The notes under the pieces: generated by a model
Told to the model about the DNA's origin: nothing
The model's database searches: none
What the model saw: the letters and a program-made list of their open reading frames with translations, nothing else
From: Vescimonas fastidiosa
Lineage (GTDB): Bacteria; Bacillota; Clostridia; Oscillospirales; Oscillospiraceae
Direction: 5' to 3'
DNA: 64,000 nt
Assembly: GCF_018326305.1 (NCBI RefSeq)
Contig: NZ_AP023416.1
Location: forward strand, 496,001 to 560,000
Program-made: the position numbers and the translations under genes
Shown here: one piece after another, positions 7,342-16,166 of the stretch
Layout of the letters: each line of letters begins with the position of its first letter
Numbering within the stretch: the stretch's first letter is position 1

Positions 7342-9108
7342 GTGACAGCCTCTGTGACAAAAGTGAATACCGTCAAGCAGATCATTTCCGCGCTGCTGGT
7401 CCTGCTGCTTCTGGCGGGCATGATCATTCCCGTGCTGGGCAGCGTGGGCACGGACGCCTATGTTAACGACGACGAGATCAATGTCCGCACCGGCCCCGGC
7501 ACCGGCTACGGTACCGTGCTGTTCAATGGCTCCAAGTCCATCCGGCTCTATCGGGGGCAGTATGTGCGGGTCATTGCCGTGCAGCGGGGCAGCGATGGGT
7601 ACGACTGGTATCAGATCGTGTTCGTCTACAAGGGCTACACCAAGGTGGGCTATATGCGCAGCGACTTCATCACCTACATCGGTGATGACCGGGCGTACCG
7701 CAAGTATCTGGACGAGCAGGGCTTTCCCAAGAGCTACCAGCCCTATCTCCGGGCCCTGTACGCCGCCAGCGGCGGCAAGTGGACCTTTGTGGCCTACAAG
7801 ACCGGCCTGGACTGGAAGAAGGCCCTGGAAAACGAGTCCACCCTGGGCCGGGCGCTGCTGCATTGGTCCTATGACACCGCCCAGCGCTCCACGGCCCCCG
7901 GCGCTTACGATAGCTCCACCGGAGAGTGGAGGCAGTTTGAGCCGGGCTGGTACGCCGCCAGCCGGGAGACGGTGGCCTATTACATGGACCCCCGTTCCTA
8001 CCTGACAGACGGCACCTGCATTGCCTTTGAGCTGCTTTCCAGCAACAATGCGATCACCCGTGACCAGCTGAAAAAGGTGCTGGGCGACTGCGTTTGGGCT
8101 ACAGACGAGCTTATCGACGAATTTATTCAGGCCGGAAAAGAGGCCAATGTCAGCCCCATTTACCTGGCGGTGAAGGCCCGGGGCGAGATCGGCACCGGCG
8201 CTACCAAAAATGCCACCGGATACCCCCTCAGCGACGGAAAAAAATATTATAATTTCTTCAATATCGGCGCCTACGGCGGCAGTGACCCCAACTACAATGG
8301 AATTCTATATGCGCAAAAAGAAGGCTGGGACACCAGCTACAAGGCGCTGCTGGGCGGGGCAAAATTTATATCCGGGAGTTACATAGCCAAGGGACAGAAT
8401 ACAATGTTTCTTCAGCGCTTTAACTTTTCAAAAACAAATACCTTCGAACACCAGTACGCCACAGACATTACCTATGCGTATATGGGAGGCTGGGACACCT
8501 ATGGGTCTTATGCTGAGAACAATATGCTGGGTGTTAATCTCATAATCTCCGTGCCGATTCTGGAGAATATGCCCGCTGTGACCAAGCTGCCCACGGCCAG
8601 GTACGAGGACGAATATGTGGACCCGGAGCCCGAACCCGAACCTGAACCTGAGCCCAATCCCAATCCGGAGCCCTCTGAGCGCTATGACTATGTGAATGAG
8701 CTGAACCTGCGTCTGTCGGATTCCTACCTCTCTGGTTTCACCCTGGGTACCCCTGTTAAGAGCCTGATTTCCCAGATCAAGTCGGTGAATAAGAATGCCA
8801 CCGTCACCGTCACCGCCAGGGGAGAGGCCGTTGCGGGCAGTGCCCTGGTCGCTACCGGCCAGGTGCTGACCATCCAGGACGCCGCCGGGACCTATACCTA
8901 CACCTGCGTGGTGTATGGCGATGCTAACGGCGACGGACGCATTGCCGCCACGGACCTGCTGGCGGTGAAGAAGCACATCCTGGGCACCCAGACTCTATCC
9001 GGGGCCTATGCCCGCGCTGCCCAGCTCTCCGGCAGCAAGATCGCGGCCACCTCACTGCTGGCCATTAAGAAACACATCCTGGGCACTGCGCCCATCGTGC
9101 AGAAATGA
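7342..9108 (+). CDS. Secreted SH3/glucosaminidase-like protein with C-terminal dockerin
   Basis: A 588-residue exported protein. In order: an N-terminal hydrophobic signal (about residues 12-33), a bacterial SH3 domain with the NVRTGPGTGYGTVL motif, a long region resembling endo-beta-N-acetylglucosaminidase proteins (about 130-410, with LAVKARGEIG and YYNFFNIGAYGG), a Pro-Glu linker (429-445), a small beta domain (455-522) and a type I-like dockerin from residue 525. The first dockerin loop DANGDGRIAATD is intact, while the second (SGSKIAATSLLAIKKHILG) has lost the calcium-binding acids. The start is GTG after AAAGGA; an ATG at 7329 is out of frame. It lies ten bases before a partner surface protein. 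Confidence 0.88.
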   Translation: MTASVTKVNTVKQIISALLVLLLLAGMIIPVLGSVGTDAYVNDDEINVRTGPGTGYGTVLFNGSKSIRLYRGQYVRVIAVQRGSDGYDWYQIVFVYKGYTKVGYMRSDFITYIGDDRAYRKYLDEQGFPKSYQPYLRALYAASGGKWTFVAYKTGLDWKKALENESTLGRALLHWSYDTAQRSTAPGAYDSSTGEWRQFEPGWYAASRETVAYYMDPRSYLTDGTCIAFELLSSNNAITRDQLKKVLGDCVWATDELIDEFIQAGKEANVSPIYLAVKARGEIGTGATKNATGYPLSDGKKYYNFFNIGAYGGSDPNYNGILYAQKEGWDTSYKALLGGAKFISGSYIAKGQNTMFLQRFNFSKTNTFEHQYATDITYAYMGGWDTYGSYAENNMLGVNLIISVPILENMPAVTKLPTARYEDEYVDPEPEPEPEPEPNPNPEPSERYDYVNELNLRLSDSYLSGFTLGTPVKSLISQIKSVNKNATVTVTARGEAVAGSALVATGQVLTIQDAAGTYTYTCVVYGDANGDGRIAATDLLAVKKHILGTQTLSGAYARAAQLSGSKIAATSLLAIKKHILGTAPIVQK

Positions 9109-9118
9109 TAGGTGACCT

Positions 9119-10849
9119 ATGAAACTACTGAAAAAACCCCTTGTGAGCCTTGCGCTGCTGTGCGTCATGCTTTTCTCCCTCCTGCAGGTGAGCTATGCTG
9201 CGGGAATGTCTGTGTCCGCCGGACAGAGCACCGTCAGCGTGGGCCGTACCGTGGCCTTTACCATCACCGTGCCTGCCGGGTCTGAGGCGTGGACCTATTC
9301 CGTGGCCTATTCCGCTAACCTTACATTGGAGTCCGGCGACCTGGCCCCCATGGGCTTTGAGGGGGATAACCGCACCAACCAACTCGTGTTCCGGGCCAAT
9401 GACACCGGCACCGGCTCCGTGTGGATCTCCGCCGGCTCCTACTGCGTGTCCGGCGTGGACTATGATGCCTCCGGCAGCGCCTCGGTGTCCATCGTCTCCG
9501 CTTCCACCCCTGACGACAGCGAGCCGGACTACACCCCCAGCACCCCGGGCAAGAGCGGCAACAATGCCCTCTCCGCTCTCACCGTCAGCGCCGGGACCCT
9601 GACCCCAGCCTTTGACCCGGCTGTGACCGAGTATACCATCTCCCTGCCCCAGGGCACCGAGAAGCTCACGCTCACCGCCACGCCCTCCGACTCCAACGCC
9701 ACCGTCCAGGGTGACGGGGAGCTGACGCTTCAGGAGGGGGAGAATACGCTTCCCCTGGTGGTCACCGCCGAAAACGGCGATACCAAGACCTATACCGTCA
9801 CCGCCAAGGTGGCCCAGGCCCCCACGCTGTTTCTCAGCTTCTCCGGGGCCAAGCTGGGGGTTGTGAAGGATGTGGAGGGGGTCACCCCGCCCACGGGCTT
9901 TACCGCCGCCGAGCCTGTTTCCCAGGGAGGGGACACCCTGCCCCTTTGGGTAGATGCCAGCGGCAAGCACACCCTGGTCTACCTGGTGGACGAGAAGGGC
10001 GTGGCCGGGTTCTACCTCTATTCCCGGACCGAGGGCGTTCTGTCTCCCTATCTCCCCCTGGTCTGTGGCGGCGCCACCTATATTTATACCGGCATCCCGT
10101 CGGAGAAAGCCGCGGTGCCCGGCCTGAAAGCCGCCACCGTGGAGGCCTTTTCCCAGACCCTTTCCGGCTGGCGCTATGAGGATGCGGCTCTGTCGGATTT
10201 CCTGGTCCTCTACCTGATGGATGACAGCGGCCAATACGGCTACTACACCTATGACACTAAAAACGCCACCCTCCAGCGCTTCAGCGGCGCGGTGTTTACC
10301 GACAGCGGCGAAACCCTGGCCGTGCCCATGCTGTATGTGTACATCGCCGGCGGCGCAGCGGCGCTGCTGCTGATTTTGATGCTCGTCTTTGCCTGCGTCT
10401 CCGGCAGCCGCGGGCGGAAGCTCCGGGCCCTTGCATCTAAGCAGACGGAGCCCGCCGAAGAAGCCGCTCCCGAGGCCCTGCCGGAGGAAACACAGACCCC
10501 GGAGGAGAGCCCTGTGGAGGAAGCGACGCCTGCCCCGGAGGAGGAAGCGGAAGCCCCGGCAGAGGAACCCGTTCCCGGGGAGGAAGCTGGGCCCGCTGCC
10601 CAGGAGCCGGAGACTTCCGAAGAGGAAGTCGTTCCCGCTGCCGAGCCTGCCGCCCCGGAAGTCCCGGAGCCTGTGACCCCGGAGGCAGCCTCCACCTCAG
10701 AGCCTGCCCCCACCCCGGAGGAAACCTCTGTCCCGGAGGAAGCACCCCCGGCCCAGCCGGAGGAGGCCCCCACCGAGGATAAGTCCCTGGAGGACACCCT
10801 GCGAAAGCTGCCCCTGGATGAGCTTCTGCAAGACATCCGGGACCTGTAA
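9119..10849 (+). CDS. Membrane-anchored surface protein with cadherin-like beta-sandwich domain
   Basis: A 576-residue protein: signal peptide (residues 1-27), an N-terminal beta-rich domain (28-125) starting AAGMSVSAGQSTVSVGRTV whose pattern recalls cohesin or Ig-like modules, a linker, a cadherin-like beta-sandwich domain (149-230, with LSALTVSAGTLTPAFDPAV and YTVTAKV), a further 160-residue region, one transmembrane helix (about 405-428) and a 145-residue Pro/Glu/Ala-rich tail (EEA, PEE, PAEE repeats) that should be cytoplasmic. It follows the dockerin gene by ten bases and ends at a terminator, so the two form an operon. The N-terminal domain could receive the dockerin; that is inference. 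Confidence 0.85.
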   Translation: MKLLKKPLVSLALLCVMLFSLLQVSYAAGMSVSAGQSTVSVGRTVAFTITVPAGSEAWTYSVAYSANLTLESGDLAPMGFEGDNRTNQLVFRANDTGTGSVWISAGSYCVSGVDYDASGSASVSIVSASTPDDSEPDYTPSTPGKSGNNALSALTVSAGTLTPAFDPAVTEYTISLPQGTEKLTLTATPSDSNATVQGDGELTLQEGENTLPLVVTAENGDTKTYTVTAKVAQAPTLFLSFSGAKLGVVKDVEGVTPPTGFTAAEPVSQGGDTLPLWVDASGKHTLVYLVDEKGVAGFYLYSRTEGVLSPYLPLVCGGATYIYTGIPSEKAAVPGLKAATVEAFSQTLSGWRYEDAALSDFLVLYLMDDSGQYGYYTYDTKNATLQRFSGAVFTDSGETLAVPMLYVYIAGGAAALLLILMLVFACVSGSRGRKLRALASKQTEPAEEAAPEALPEETQTPEESPVEEATPAPEEEAEAPAEEPVPGEEAGPAAQEPETSEEEVVPAAEPAAPEVPEPVTPEAASTSEPAPTPEETSVPEEAPPAQPEEAPTEDKSLEDTLRKLPLDELLQDIRDL

Positions 10850-10852
10850 AAT

Positions 10853-10897
10853 CAAAAAACCACCTGGCGCATCATCGGATACGCCAGGTGGTTTTTG
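10853..10897. terminator. Bidirectional terminator between convergent genes
   Basis: ACCACCTGGCG pairs with CGCCAGGTGGT; the stem is flanked by an A-run on the left and a T-run on the right, so it can end both the surface-protein operon (+) and the sodium symporter gene (-). Confidence 0.9.
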
Positions 10898-10902
10898 TAT
10901 AA

Positions 10903-10945
10903 AAAGGTCTCGAGTTTACCGCGTGCAAGCGGGCATATTCTGCTT
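10903..10945 (-). repeat. Degenerate fragment of element H
   Basis: GTCTCGAGTTTACCGCGTGCAAGCGGGC resembles the reverse complement of the terminal linker and hairpin 4 of element H with several mismatches. This is a weak match. Confidence 0.3.
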
Positions 10946-12304
10946 TTATCCCATCAGCCCGATAACGAAAATCGCCAGAATCATAATGGGCAGCACGATC
11001 ATAAACAGCCACCGCATCCACCCGGCCACCTTCATGCCCTTGCCGGTGTTGGCCTCAGCCTGGTAGTTTTTGAAGCCCCAGCCCCAGCGGGTCACGCAGA
11101 AGAGCAGGTATACCAGCGACCCCAGAGGCAGCAGAATGCTGCTGACCAGGAAATCCTCGCTGTCCAGCACATCCCGGCCGCCGATGGGGTGGAAGCCGCT
11201 GAGCACATTGTAGCCCAGCACACAGGGAATGCTGGCGATGAGAATGAGAGCGCCGTTTACCACGGCGGCCTTCTTGCGGCTCCAGCCGAACAGATCCATG
11301 CACGAGGACATGATGTTTTCAATGACCGCAATGACCGTGGAGAAGGAGGCGAAGGTCATAAACAGGAAGAACAGTGCCCCCCAGACCCGGCCCCCGGCCA
11401 TGTTGGTGAACACGCTGGGCAGGGTAATAAAGATCAGGTTGGGCCCGGAGTCTACCTCCACGCCATAGCTGAAGCAGGCGGGGAAGATGATAAGGCCCGC
11501 CATAATGGCCACAAAGGTGTCCAGTCCGCAGATACGGGCGCCCTCGCTGAGAAGGGTGTGGTCCTTGCTCATGTAGCTGCCGAAGATCTCCATGGCGGAA
11601 ATGCCCAGGCTCAGGGTGAAGAAGGCCTGGTTCATAGCCGCGGCAATAACATTGCCCAGGCCCACGGAGCGTACATTGTCCATGTTGGGCACCAGATAGA
11701 AGGCAATGCCCTCCCGGGCGCCGGAGAGGGTGAAGCTGTGAATGGCCAGCACCACGATCAGCACCAGCAGCGCCGTCATCATTACCTTGCTGACCCGCTC
11801 CAGACCCTTGCGCAGCCCGATGCTGCACACCAGCACCCCTGCCGCCACCGTAATGGCCATCCACAGGCCCATTTCCATAGGGTTGGCCAGCATATCGGTA
11901 AAGACCTTGGCATTGGCCTCGCTGCTCATGCCGTGGGCAAAGGTGCCCGTGGCGAACTTGAAGAAGTAGTCCAGCATCCAGCCGGATACGGTGGTGTAGT
12001 ACATCATCAGCAGGTAGCAGCCGAGAATGGCGAACCAGCCGTGTATGTGCCACTTGCTGCCGGGCTTTTCCAGGGCCTTGTAGCCCAGCACCGCGCTCTT
12101 GCGGCTGGCGCGGCCCACGCCCAGCTCCATGGTCAGCACCGGCAGGCCCAGCACCACCAGCATGATCAGGTAGATCAGCACGAAAAATCCGCCGCCGTTC
12201 TGCCCCGCCACGAAGGGGAAGCGCCACACATTGCCGATGCCGATGGCGCACCCGGCGCTCACCAGCAGGAAGCCCAGTCTTGACTTAAAAGATTCTCTTT
12301 CCAC
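10946..12304 (-). CDS. Sodium-dependent neurotransmitter:sodium symporter family transporter
   Basis: A 452-residue polytopic membrane protein of the LeuT/NSS family, which imports amino acids (often Tyr/Trp or branched-chain in bacteria) with sodium. The N-terminal signature GFLLVSAGCAIGIGNVWRFP and GQNGGGFFVLIYL cover TM1-TM2, where substrate and sodium bind around the unwound GIGNVW segment. About eleven helices can be counted, the number common in bacterial members. A good promoter lies at 12381-12409. It shares a terminator with the convergent surface-protein operon. Specificity cannot be read from sequence. Confidence 0.94.
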   Translation of the reverse strand: MERESFKSRLGFLLVSAGCAIGIGNVWRFPFVAGQNGGGFFVLIYLIMLVVLGLPVLTMELGVGRASRKSAVLGYKALEKPGSKWHIHGWFAILGCYLLMMYYTTVSGWMLDYFFKFATGTFAHGMSSEANAKVFTDMLANPMEMGLWMAITVAAGVLVCSIGLRKGLERVSKVMMTALLVLIVVLAIHSFTLSGAREGIAFYLVPNMDNVRSVGLGNVIAAAMNQAFFTLSLGISAMEIFGSYMSKDHTLLSEGARICGLDTFVAIMAGLIIFPACFSYGVEVDSGPNLIFITLPSVFTNMAGGRVWGALFFLFMTFASFSTVIAVIENIMSSCMDLFGWSRKKAAVVNGALILIASIPCVLGYNVLSGFHPIGGRDVLDSEDFLVSSILLPLGSLVYLLFCVTRWGWGFKNYQAEANTGKGMKVAGWMRWLFMIVLPIMILAIFVIGLMG

Positions 12305-12380
12305 GATGTTTCTCTCCTGTTTTCGGGCGGGCGCTGCAGGGGATCATGTTAAGAGCCCGCTAAAATAGTATAACAATAGT

Positions 12381-12409
12381 ATCATAGGGAGAAAATTCAT
12401 CTTTGTCAA
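12381..12409 (-). promoter_or_regulatory. SigA promoter of the sodium symporter gene
   Basis: On the minus strand TTGACA and TATGAT are 17 bases apart, giving a start about 70 bases before the gene. The rest of the 12305-12611 divergent gap holds the opposite-facing promoter region of the lipoprotein gene (TATAGT near 12572, inside an inverted repeat CGATTC/GAATCG). Confidence 0.8.
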
Positions 12410-12611
12410 GTTTTTGCAAATCGGGAAAACGCTGATAAAATCGCCCTGAAATTAGCGAAAACAACGAAAACGAGCCCGAAACCCGGCACGATCTGCCCCG
12501 CTGTCCGAGGCAGCCCCTTTCCCCGGAAAAAGCAAAACAGGGGCTACCCAAACGGCACGATTCGTGGTATAGTATATTCTGTATAAGAATCGACACATGG
12601 GAGGGTGAGGC

Positions 12612-13925
12612 GTGAAGAAGTGGAAGAAGAAAATGGCAGTTTTGGTGGCGAGCCTGGCGCTGGCCTTGGGGCTTTGCGGCTGCGCCCTGGAGACCTCTGC
12701 GGAAAACCTGTTTACCCTGCCGGAGGTGCCGGTGGAGTACACGGGCCTGTCCAACACCCTCAACACTTATTTGAAGAGCGGCTACGAATATATAAACCCC
12801 ACCGGCGGCAACAATATGCAGTCTCTGCAGATGATCGACCTGGACGGCGACGGCAGCAAGGAGGCGGTGGCCTTTTTCCGCTGCGCGTCGGACGAGAAGC
12901 CCCTGAAGATTCTGTTTTTCCGGTCGGAGGAGGAGTCGTTCACCCTCTTTTGCACCATTGAGTCCGGCGGCACCTCCATTGATTCCATTTCCTTCCGGGA
13001 CTTTGACGGCGACGGCAAGCTGGAGGTGGCTGTGGGCTGGCGCATCAGTACAGAGGTGCAGACGGTGGCCGTGTATCGCCTGCGGGGGAATACCCCCGAG
13101 GTGATGATGCAAAGCGGATACAGCCGCTTTGTGGTGGACGATCTGGACAGCGACGGTCTGTTTGACCTGCTGCTCCTGCGCACAGATGCCGACGGCGCCA
13201 CCCTGGCCGAGCATTTCCGCTGGCGGGAGGGGGAGCTGCGCAGCGGCAGCCCATGTCGCCTGAGCTGCACGGCGGCGGAGCTGAGTCGGGGCAGCATCGT
13301 CTGCGGCAAGCTGGACAGCCAGAGCAACGCCGCCTTCATCACCGGCGTGGACGAGGGCAACCAGGCCATGACCGACATATTGGTGAGCCGGGAGGGCGAG
13401 CTTAAAAATGTGACCCAGAGCCGCAGCACCGGGAAAACCGATGTCCGCTACGCCTTCAGCCAGCTCCGTCCCCAGGACATCAATAACGACGGCATCATCG
13501 AGATCCCCTATCCCGCCGACAGCACCGTTCGCTCGGCGGCCCGGGTGTTCTGCTGGTATCGGTACAATGACCGCGGGGACAGCGTCTGGGTCATGGACAC
13601 CTATCACAACCAGCCCGACGGCTGGTATCTGACCCTCAGCGAAGACTGGCACGGCTGCATGAAGGGCACCGACATCATAAGCACCGACAAGGGCTCCTGC
13701 GTGACCCTGCAGTGTAACGGGGAGGCGGTGCTGTACCTGTACAGCTTCAGCGGCGAGGACCGGGACCGGGAGGCCCGCAGCGACGGGCGTACGCTGCTGA
13801 TGCTCCGCTCCAACATGGCGTATGCCATGCGTATCACGGAGGAGGGCGAACGCATCGGCGTGAGCAACGAGTGGGTCAACAGCCATTTCTATTTGATCTC
13901 GACGGCTTGGGCCGCCGGAAACTGA
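12612..13925 (+). CDS. Lipoprotein with four calcium-loop (VCBS/FG-GAP-like) motifs
   Basis: A 437-residue protein with a basic start, hydrophobic signal and lipobox GLCGC (Cys24). Four D-x-[DN]-x-D-G-x-x-[ED] loops are seen: DLDGDGSKE, DFDGDGKLE, DLDSDGLFD and DINNDGIIE, each followed by a hydrophobic strand as in beta-propeller VCBS/FG-GAP repeats. The start is GTG behind GGGAGGG. A response regulator follows after 12 bases and a histidine kinase overlaps that, so this extracytoplasmic protein is probably part of the signalling operon, perhaps as a sensor partner or target. Family function is unknown. Confidence 0.85.
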   Translation: MKKWKKKMAVLVASLALALGLCGCALETSAENLFTLPEVPVEYTGLSNTLNTYLKSGYEYINPTGGNNMQSLQMIDLDGDGSKEAVAFFRCASDEKPLKILFFRSEEESFTLFCTIESGGTSIDSISFRDFDGDGKLEVAVGWRISTEVQTVAVYRLRGNTPEVMMQSGYSRFVVDDLDSDGLFDLLLLRTDADGATLAEHFRWREGELRSGSPCRLSCTAAELSRGSIVCGKLDSQSNAAFITGVDEGNQAMTDILVSREGELKNVTQSRSTGKTDVRYAFSQLRPQDINNDGIIEIPYPADSTVRSAARVFCWYRYNDRGDSVWVMDTYHNQPDGWYLTLSEDWHGCMKGTDIISTDKGSCVTLQCNGEAVLYLYSFSGEDRDREARSDGRTLLMLRSNMAYAMRITEEGERIGVSNEWVNSHFYLISTAWAAGN

Positions 13926-13937
13926 GAGGAGAGGGCA

Positions 13938-14621
13938 ATGAAAAAAGTACTGGTTTTAGAGGATGAGAGCAGCATCCGCAGCTTTATCGTTATCAATCTG
14001 CGCCGGGCGGGCTACGATGTTATCGAGGCCGAGAGCGGCGAGGAGGCCCTGGAAAAGCTGCAGCAGAACCCGGACATCCGGGTGGCCCTGCTGGACATCA
14101 TGCTGCCCGGCATCGACGGCTTCGAGGTGTGCCGCCGTATCCGGGCCACCAATCTGCGTATCGGTATCATCATGCTCACGGCCCGGTCTCAGGAGATGGA
14201 CAAGGTCACGGGCCTGATGACCGGCGCCGACGACTATGTGACAAAGCCCTTTTCTCCGGCGGAGCTTACGGCCCGGGTGGACGCCCTCATGCGCCGCTCC
14301 GGCATGGCCGAGGAGATGTCGGGCCAGCTCACCCAGCCGCCCTTCGTCCTCAACACCCGCAACCGCACCCTGGAGAAGGACGGCCGGCGTATTAAGCTCA
14401 CCCAGATGGAATACGCTATTATGAAGATGTTCATGGAGAACCCGGGCAAGGCTCTGTCCCGGGAGGAAATTTTGGACCTGGTATGGGGCCGGGATTACTT
14501 CGGCGAGCTGAAGATCGTGGATGTGAACATCCGCCGCCTGCGGCTGAAGATCGAGGATAACGCCACCAATCCCACCTACATCACCACGGTATGGGGGTAC
14601 GGCTATAAGTGGGACGCATAA
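13938..14621 (+). CDS. OmpR-family response regulator
   Basis: A 227-residue two-domain regulator. The receiver (residues 1-120) has the acidic pair E8/D9, phospho-acceptor D53 in LLDIMLPGIDG, a conserved Thr in MLTARSQ and K in YVTKPFSPAEL. The C-terminal winged helix ends in IRRLRLKIEDNATNPTYITT and WGYGYKW, the OmpR/PhoB DNA-binding signature. It is preceded by a GAGAGGAGAGGG site and its stop overlaps the kinase start (TAATG). Confidence 0.96.
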   Translation: MKKVLVLEDESSIRSFIVINLRRAGYDVIEAESGEEALEKLQQNPDIRVALLDIMLPGIDGFEVCRRIRATNLRIGIIMLTARSQEMDKVTGLMTGADDYVTKPFSPAELTARVDALMRRSGMAEEMSGQLTQPPFVLNTRNRTLEKDGRRIKLTQMEYAIMKMFMENPGKALSREEILDLVWGRDYFGELKIVDVNIRRLRLKIEDNATNPTYITTVWGYGYKWDA

Positions 14622-16090
14622 TGCAGGACAGGAGCGCCGGGGATACCGCTAAGGTCAGCCACGGCCGCAAGCGGCGCATGATGGGTATGCGCCGCCGCTG
14701 GATCATCACCAGCGTGTTTCCGGTCATCACCATTCTCATGCTCATTGCCGCCCTCAGCTCGGTTGTCTTGGTGGCGAGCTATTACAGCAATGCCCGCTTC
14801 GCCCTGGAAAATAAGGCCCGGGCCGGGGCAAGCTATTTCAATACCTATGCCATGGCCAACTACAGCGAATATTATCGCAACGCGGTGCTCTACGCCGGGA
14901 ATTTCGACGAGGCGGACACCATTGAGCTGCAGTTTTTAGACCGCAATGGCCGCGTGGAAATTTCCAGCCGGGGTCAGACCGTGGGCATCACCCCGGAGAC
15001 CCCGGAGGTACGCCGGGCCCTGGATACCGGAAGAATGGACTCCTTCACCGGGCGGGACCCCCTTACCAGGGAGAATATCCTGGCCGTGTCCGCACCCCTG
15101 GAGTATGACGGCGGCGTGGTAGGCGCTTTGCGCCTGGTCACTTCCACCCGGGAGCTGGATAAGCAGGTGGCCCTGCTGGCCGTAGCCGTCATGGGCCTGG
15201 CAGCCGTCATCAGCGGCGTGGTGCTGTGCGTGAACCTGGTGTTTATGCGCCGGATCGCCGCCCCGGTGGCGGAGGTGACGGAGGCCGCCAAGCGCATTTC
15301 CGATGGCAGCTACGGCATCCAGATCCCCAATAAATACGAGGATGAAATGGGGCAGCTGGTGGACAATATCAACCAGATGTCCCTGCAAATCAGCCGGAGC
15401 GAGAAGATGCAGACGGAGTTCATCTCCTCCGTGTCCCATGAGCTGCGCACCCCCCTTACCGCTATCAACGGCTGGGGCGAGACCCTCCTGGCCGACGATG
15501 GCGGCGACATCCAGCAGCTGCGCCGGGGCGTGCGGATCATTCTGCGGGAGTCCCGCAGACTCACCAACATGGTGGAGGAGCTGCTGGAGTTCTCCAAGAT
15601 AGAGGACGGCCGCTTTACCCTTCGGGTGGAGCAGATGGACCTTCAGGCCGAGGTGGAGGACGCCATTTACACCTATCGGGAGCTTTTCCGTCAGGACGGC
15701 ATCGACCTGGAGTATCTGAATGCCGGGGAGATGTTCGAGCGGCCCATCACCGGCGACCCGGAGCGGCTGAAGCAGGTGCTGTGCAATGTGCTGGACAATG
15801 CCGCCAAGCACGGCGGTTCCGGCAAGCGCATCACCGTGTCCATGGAGCAGGAGGGAGAGTACTATACGGTACGGGTCCGGGACTATGGCCCTGGCATCCC
15901 GGAGGCGGAGCTTCCCTATGTGAAGCAGAAGTTCTATAAGGGCAGCTCCAAGGCCCGGGGCAGCGGCATAGGCCTGGCGGTGTGCGATGAGATCATCCAC
16001 CGCCACGAGGGCACCTTCGACATCGGTAATGCCCCCGGCGGCGGCTGCGTGGTCACCATCCGCCTGCCGATTTCCCGCGAAGAAGAATAA
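14621..16090 (+). CDS. Sensor histidine kinase
   Basis: A 489-residue membrane kinase. TM1 (about 27-53) and TM2 (about 181-207) enclose an extracytoplasmic sensor of about 125 residues; a HAMP linker leads to the H-box SVSHELRTPLTAI (His273), N-box NVLDNAAKHG, and G-boxes DYGPGIP and GSGIGLAV. The ATG used overlaps the regulator stop as TAATG; an in-frame GTG four codons upstream (14609) is possible. It should phosphorylate the upstream regulator. The input signal is unknown, but the lipoprotein at 12612 is a candidate sensor partner. Confidence 0.95.
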   Translation: MQDRSAGDTAKVSHGRKRRMMGMRRRWIITSVFPVITILMLIAALSSVVLVASYYSNARFALENKARAGASYFNTYAMANYSEYYRNAVLYAGNFDEADTIELQFLDRNGRVEISSRGQTVGITPETPEVRRALDTGRMDSFTGRDPLTRENILAVSAPLEYDGGVVGALRLVTSTRELDKQVALLAVAVMGLAAVISGVVLCVNLVFMRRIAAPVAEVTEAAKRISDGSYGIQIPNKYEDEMGQLVDNINQMSLQISRSEKMQTEFISSVSHELRTPLTAINGWGETLLADDGGDIQQLRRGVRIILRESRRLTNMVEELLEFSKIEDGRFTLRVEQMDLQAEVEDAIYTYRELFRQDGIDLEYLNAGEMFERPITGDPERLKQVLCNVLDNAAKHGGSGKRITVSMEQEGEYYTVRVRDYGPGIPEAELPYVKQKFYKGSSKARGSGIGLAVCDEIIHRHEGTFDIGNAPGGGCVVTIRLPISREEE

Positions 16091-16107
16091 AAATAGTAGA
16101 ACAAATG

Positions 16108-16136
16108 TTGCATTTCCTCCACGGCTGTGCTATACT
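16108..16136 (+). promoter_or_regulatory. SigA promoter of the DUF1385 gene
   Basis: TTGCAT and TATACT with a 17-base spacer, about 30 bases before the ATG at 16167, which has an AGAGAGGA site. Confidence 0.75.
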
Positions 16137-16166
16137 GTGGGGGAAGCAGAGAGGACTTACTGACAC

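Noticed and set aside
10895..12283. A 462-codon His/Gln/Ala-rich open frame opposite the sodium symporter
   Set aside because: Composition is that of a reverse-strand shadow; the minus-strand NSS transporter is certain.
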